A DNA stretch of 64,000 nt, taken from assembly GCF_902810435.1 (NCBI RefSeq), contig NZ_LR778174.1, positions 2,082,483 through 2,146,482 of the forward strand, in the 5' to 3' direction. Origin of the DNA: Veillonella parvula. Lineage in GTDB: Bacteria > Bacillota > Negativicutes > Veillonellales > Veillonellaceae. The translations under genes and the position numbers were made by a program. Of this stretch, positions 62,207-64,000 are shown in pieces; positions within the stretch are counted from its first letter, which is position 1; each line of letters opens with the position of its first letter. Under the pieces are notes generated by a model, which worked only from the letters and a program-made list of their open reading frames with translations, did no database searches and was not told where the DNA came from.

Positions 62207-62571
62207 TATTTATCATTTTGTATCAATAATTTGCTTTTTCGCAAGAGATACAAAATCTCCTTTTCCGCTTTTTCATAGGTAGCGTTTTTCAGAGGGCCAC
62301 GTCCAACAATTACGATATGATACCCTTCGCGAATGGCGTGCTGATTGAGGCGATATACCTCTTTCATAAGGCGTCTAGCTCGGTTGCGCTCCACTGCACA
62401 ACCAACCTTTTTACCTGTTACAAAACCAATGCGAGTAGGTTGCTTTGCCACGGGCATACGATACAGTACACACATGCGGCCTACTTCGTATTTACCGTGC
62501 TTATATACAAGGCGATATTCATTATTGTGTGTCAGTCGTCTTGCTTTATCAAGGCAATAATCCATATGCAT
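62206..62571 (-). CDS. rnpA: Ribonuclease P protein component
   Basis: A 121-residue RnpA. The family opening LTHNNEYRLVYKHGK is at about 13-27, and the RNR motif is in VGCAVERNRARRLMKEVYR (about 56-74). It is basic and pairs with the RNase P RNA to mature tRNA 5' ends. It lies 73 bp after rpmH with a terminator-like hairpin between. Confidence 0.95.
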   Translation of the reverse strand: MHMDYCLDKARRLTHNNEYRLVYKHGKYEVGRMCVLYRMPVAKQPTRIGFVTGKKVGCAVERNRARRLMKEVYRLNQHAIREGYHIVIVGRGPLKNATYEKAEKEILYLLRKSKLLIQNDK

Positions 62572-62594
62572 TATCCTTAAGTCCTAAGAATAGA

Positions 62595-62620
62595 AAAACT
62601 TGGCAGCAGCGCCAAGTTTT
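62595..62620 (-). terminator. Attenuating hairpin between rpmH and rnpA
   Basis: AAAACTTGGC (62595-62604) and GCCAAGTTTT (62611-62620) with a 6-nt loop, then T on the minus strand. It probably sets rpmH expression above that of rnpA. Confidence 0.75.
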
Positions 62621-62644
62621 TTCTCCTGCCTAACAGCTATTATA

Positions 62645-62779
62645 TTATGCAGATAAGCGTTTTCTGCCTTTTGCACGTCTTCTTTTCAAAACGAGACGGC
62701 CACCGATAGTTTTCATGCGTTCACGGAAACCATGGGTACGTTTTCTCCAAAGAGTATTTGGTTGGTAAGTACGTTTCAT
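62645..62779 (-). CDS. rpmH: Ribosomal protein L34
   Basis: A 44-residue protein, shorter than the usual gene-finder cutoff, reading [20 protein letters not shown] and ending KGRKRLSA. This is a textbook L34. It is the first gene of the rpmH-rnpA-yidD-yidC-jag cluster, divergent from dnaA across oriC. GGAGGTG lies about 6 nt upstream of the ATG. Confidence 0.98.
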   Translation of the reverse strand: MKRTYQPNTLWRKRTHGFRERMKTIGGRLVLKRRRAKGRKRLSA

Positions 62780-62875
62780 TAGTAAAACACCTCCTCGTCA
62801 TTCTGTATTGTTTTACTTATACCATAACAGGGTAATTATAGAGGTAAAACGTAAATTTGTCAATCATTTAGGGCT

Positions 62876-63106
62876 ATTCTGAAAGACTTTCATGTAGATT
62901 TTACTTAAATCCGATAGAACTAAAACTGATACTACTTTTATAGGGGGAGGAATAGATGTGGTTTTCTCCCTCCATACGACACGTAAGTCGGTCAAAAATC
63001 CACATCTATTCCGTCCCTAACATTATCTAAATACTACTAAAACACGTAGCACCAATATAAAAGTAGTATCAGTTTATATACCAACCTAATAAAAGTCTTT
63101 CAGAAT
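62876..63106. repeat. Three-level nested palindrome (copy F) near oriC
   Basis: Outer arms of 15 bp (62876-62890 with 63092-63106), middle arms of 20 bp (62923-62942 with 63056-63075) and inner arms of 13 bp (62949-62961 with 63000-63012) are all perfect. The apical loop 62962-62999 holds the core in reverse orientation (CTCCATACGACACGTAAGTCG). Its right half is also similar to copy G. Confidence 0.88.
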
Positions 63107-63180
63107 ACGGATCTAAGGATGTGTTCAAATTTTACCTTTTATTCTCTGGGGAAAGAGATAGGGACCGATGTTACGTTTCC

Positions 63181-63262
63181 AGGAGGAGGAATATAGGGAT
63201 TCTTTATCACTCCATACGACACGTTTCGGTCAAAAATCCATATCTACACCTAACACTCCCTC
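63181..63262. repeat. Degenerate palindrome (copy G), sister of copy F
   Basis: Shares with copy F the GGAGGAATA segment, the loop core CTCCATACGACACGT and the GGTCAAAAATCCA stretch, in the same orientation. Its arms are shorter and contain bulges. It looks like a diverged duplicate. Confidence 0.65.
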
Positions 63263-63266
63263 TTAG

Positions 63267-63572
63267 AAAAATCACTAGTTTGTCATTTATATTGATCATT
63301 TAGTTTTGATTATCTGAAGGTTGATGCTGTTATGTTCATCAATTACTTTTCCATCTATGTGTATAATAATCATAAAAATTATCTTATTGGAGGAGGGGAA
63401 TGAAAACTACTTTTTGAGCGACTTGCGTTAGAATGGAGCGATAAAAGTAGTTTTCATTCCTTCCCCAAAAGTAATTGATGAACAAATAATGAGATAATTA
63501 TTGATTTATTAACACATTTCTTTCAGATAACCAAAAGTTATCCACAGAATAAATGACAAACTAGTGATTTTT
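63267..63572. repeat. Four-level nested palindrome (copy H) bordering oriC
   Basis: Perfect arms nest inside each other: 24 bp (63267-63290 with 63549-63572), 9 bp (63310-63318 with 63522-63530), 17 bp (63334-63350 with 63467-63483) and 18 bp (63397-63414 with 63443-63460). The 28-nt apical loop reads TGAGCGACTTGCGTT, AGAATGGAGCGAT. The first DnaA box lies just inside the right outer arm. Confidence 0.9.
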
Positions 63573-63839
63573 TGGTACAATCATACTTGAAATTAGGAAA
63601 AATTATATATTTTTATAGGTTTTTGATGGATAACTTTCGAGGTTATCCACATTTTTTCTCTTTTAACCTATAAAAACTAAAAAGTCAGTAATTATCTGGT
63701 TAAAATAGACTTTTATTTTTACTTATTCACAGGTTATACACAAGTTATTCACAGGAATAATAAGTTTTTCCACAGCTTTTACAATGGTTATGCACATTAT
63801 TCTTAAAGTTATACACATTTATTGTAATAGTTATTCACA
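63538..63839 (+). other. Chromosomal origin region with DnaA boxes
   Basis: Eight perfect TTATNCACA DnaA boxes on the plus strand start at 63538, 63643, 63723, 63734, 63745, 63788, 63809 and 63831, plus a near match at 63766. Three of them (63723-63753) are spaced 11 bp apart, about one helical turn. Together with dnaA and rpmH on either side this is the classic oriC arrangement. An unwinding element may lie beyond dnaA. Confidence 0.92.
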
Positions 63840-63850
63840 AGAGGCACATC

Positions 63851-64000
63851 ATGCAATCATTTGATTTAAATAATATATGGGAACATATATTGCTTGAGGC
63901 GAAAAAGAATATGCAACATTTACCTGATGCATTGTATTTGCGCGTCACGTCATCGTTGATTCCCATGTCTCTCGAAAGTCATTCGATCCATATTGGGGTC
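63851..64000 (+). CDS. dnaA: Chromosomal replication initiator DnaA (N-terminal part)
   Basis: The first 50 residues are in the window (MQSFDLNNIWEHILLEAKK, continuing to the edge). It is the DnaA domain I region, with the W-x-x-I-L start typical of the family. AGAGG lies about 8 nt upstream. The rest of the gene lies outside the window. Confidence 0.95.
   Translation, partial: MQSFDLNNIWEHILLEAKKNMQHLPDALYLRVTSSLIPMSLESHSIHIGV

Noticed and set aside
62876..63572. A CRISPR array or integron attC sites in the palindrome region
   Set aside because: There are no regular spaced direct repeats, and the shared part is the loop rather than the ends, opposite to attC sites.
1..64000. tRNA or rRNA genes
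   Set aside because: I saw no T-arm motif or cloverleaf and no rRNA segments on reading both strands by eye; a covariance scan would be needed to exclude a tRNA.

Overview
This looks like a chromosomal origin-proximal segment from a Veillonella-like member of the Negativicutes (a diderm Firmicute). The inference rests on an AT-rich genome with strong GGAGG ribosome binding sites, a Firmicute-type origin cluster (dnaA, rpmH, rnpA, yidD, yidC, jag, mnmE, mnmG, rsmG, parA, parB, DUF4446), sporulation-family leftovers (GerW/YtfJ with a DUF2953 protein), and outer-membrane features such as an OmpH/Skp chaperone. An [FeFe] hydrogenase and its maturase HydF point to anaerobic life. Species assignment is inference.

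Layout. 1-6.4 kb: an ArsC/Spx-like protein, a higBA toxin-antitoxin operon with a visible operator, a DUF554 protein, a candidate small RNA, tag, and two exported proteins. 6.4-12.4 kb: a flavin reductase and two transporters (SSS symporter, codB), with two related copies of an antisense-RNA module around the symporter; the second copy encodes an apparent 33-residue type I toxin. 12.4-21.7 kb: an AT-rich defence island with a HAD / DprA-like / phosphoribosyltransferase operon, then one long operon joining a GHKL (MORC-like) ATPase, a DUF6339-like protein and two unknowns to a Dam-like methylase and a restriction enzyme. 21.8-30.2 kb: an unknown protein, a sigma-like factor, two identical 754-bp IS200-type insertions, a shortened ATPase, a GH3 lipoprotein with an altered motif, and the hydrogenase. 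30.3-39 kb: two paralogous small exported proteins flanking an ArsR/MFS cassette, gyrA, a lipoprotein, and an sfsA-DUF123 fusion. 39-48.4 kb: a siroheme sulfite-reductase-like protein behind a structured leader, a cupin, nitroreductase, OmpH, GerW, DUF2953, cobO, an M23 peptidase, DUF4446 and hydF. 48.6-55.6 kb: parB-parA with five perfect parS sites, then a split B12-dependent methionine synthase (reactivation domain and MetH as separate genes) with metF. 55.9-64 kb: the rsmG-to-rpmH cluster, oriC with DnaA boxes, and the start of dnaA.

The most unusual signal is a dispersed family of nested palindromes. Each copy has long arms that are unique to that copy, while the apical loop carries a shared core of about 20 bases (CGACTTAG, about six variable bases, TATGGAG). 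Copies occur at 1, 33.5, 37.7, 55.65, 55.8, 62.9, 63.2 and 63.4 kb, and three of them are clustered beside oriC. Unique stems around a shared loop are the reverse of ordinary REP-type repeats.
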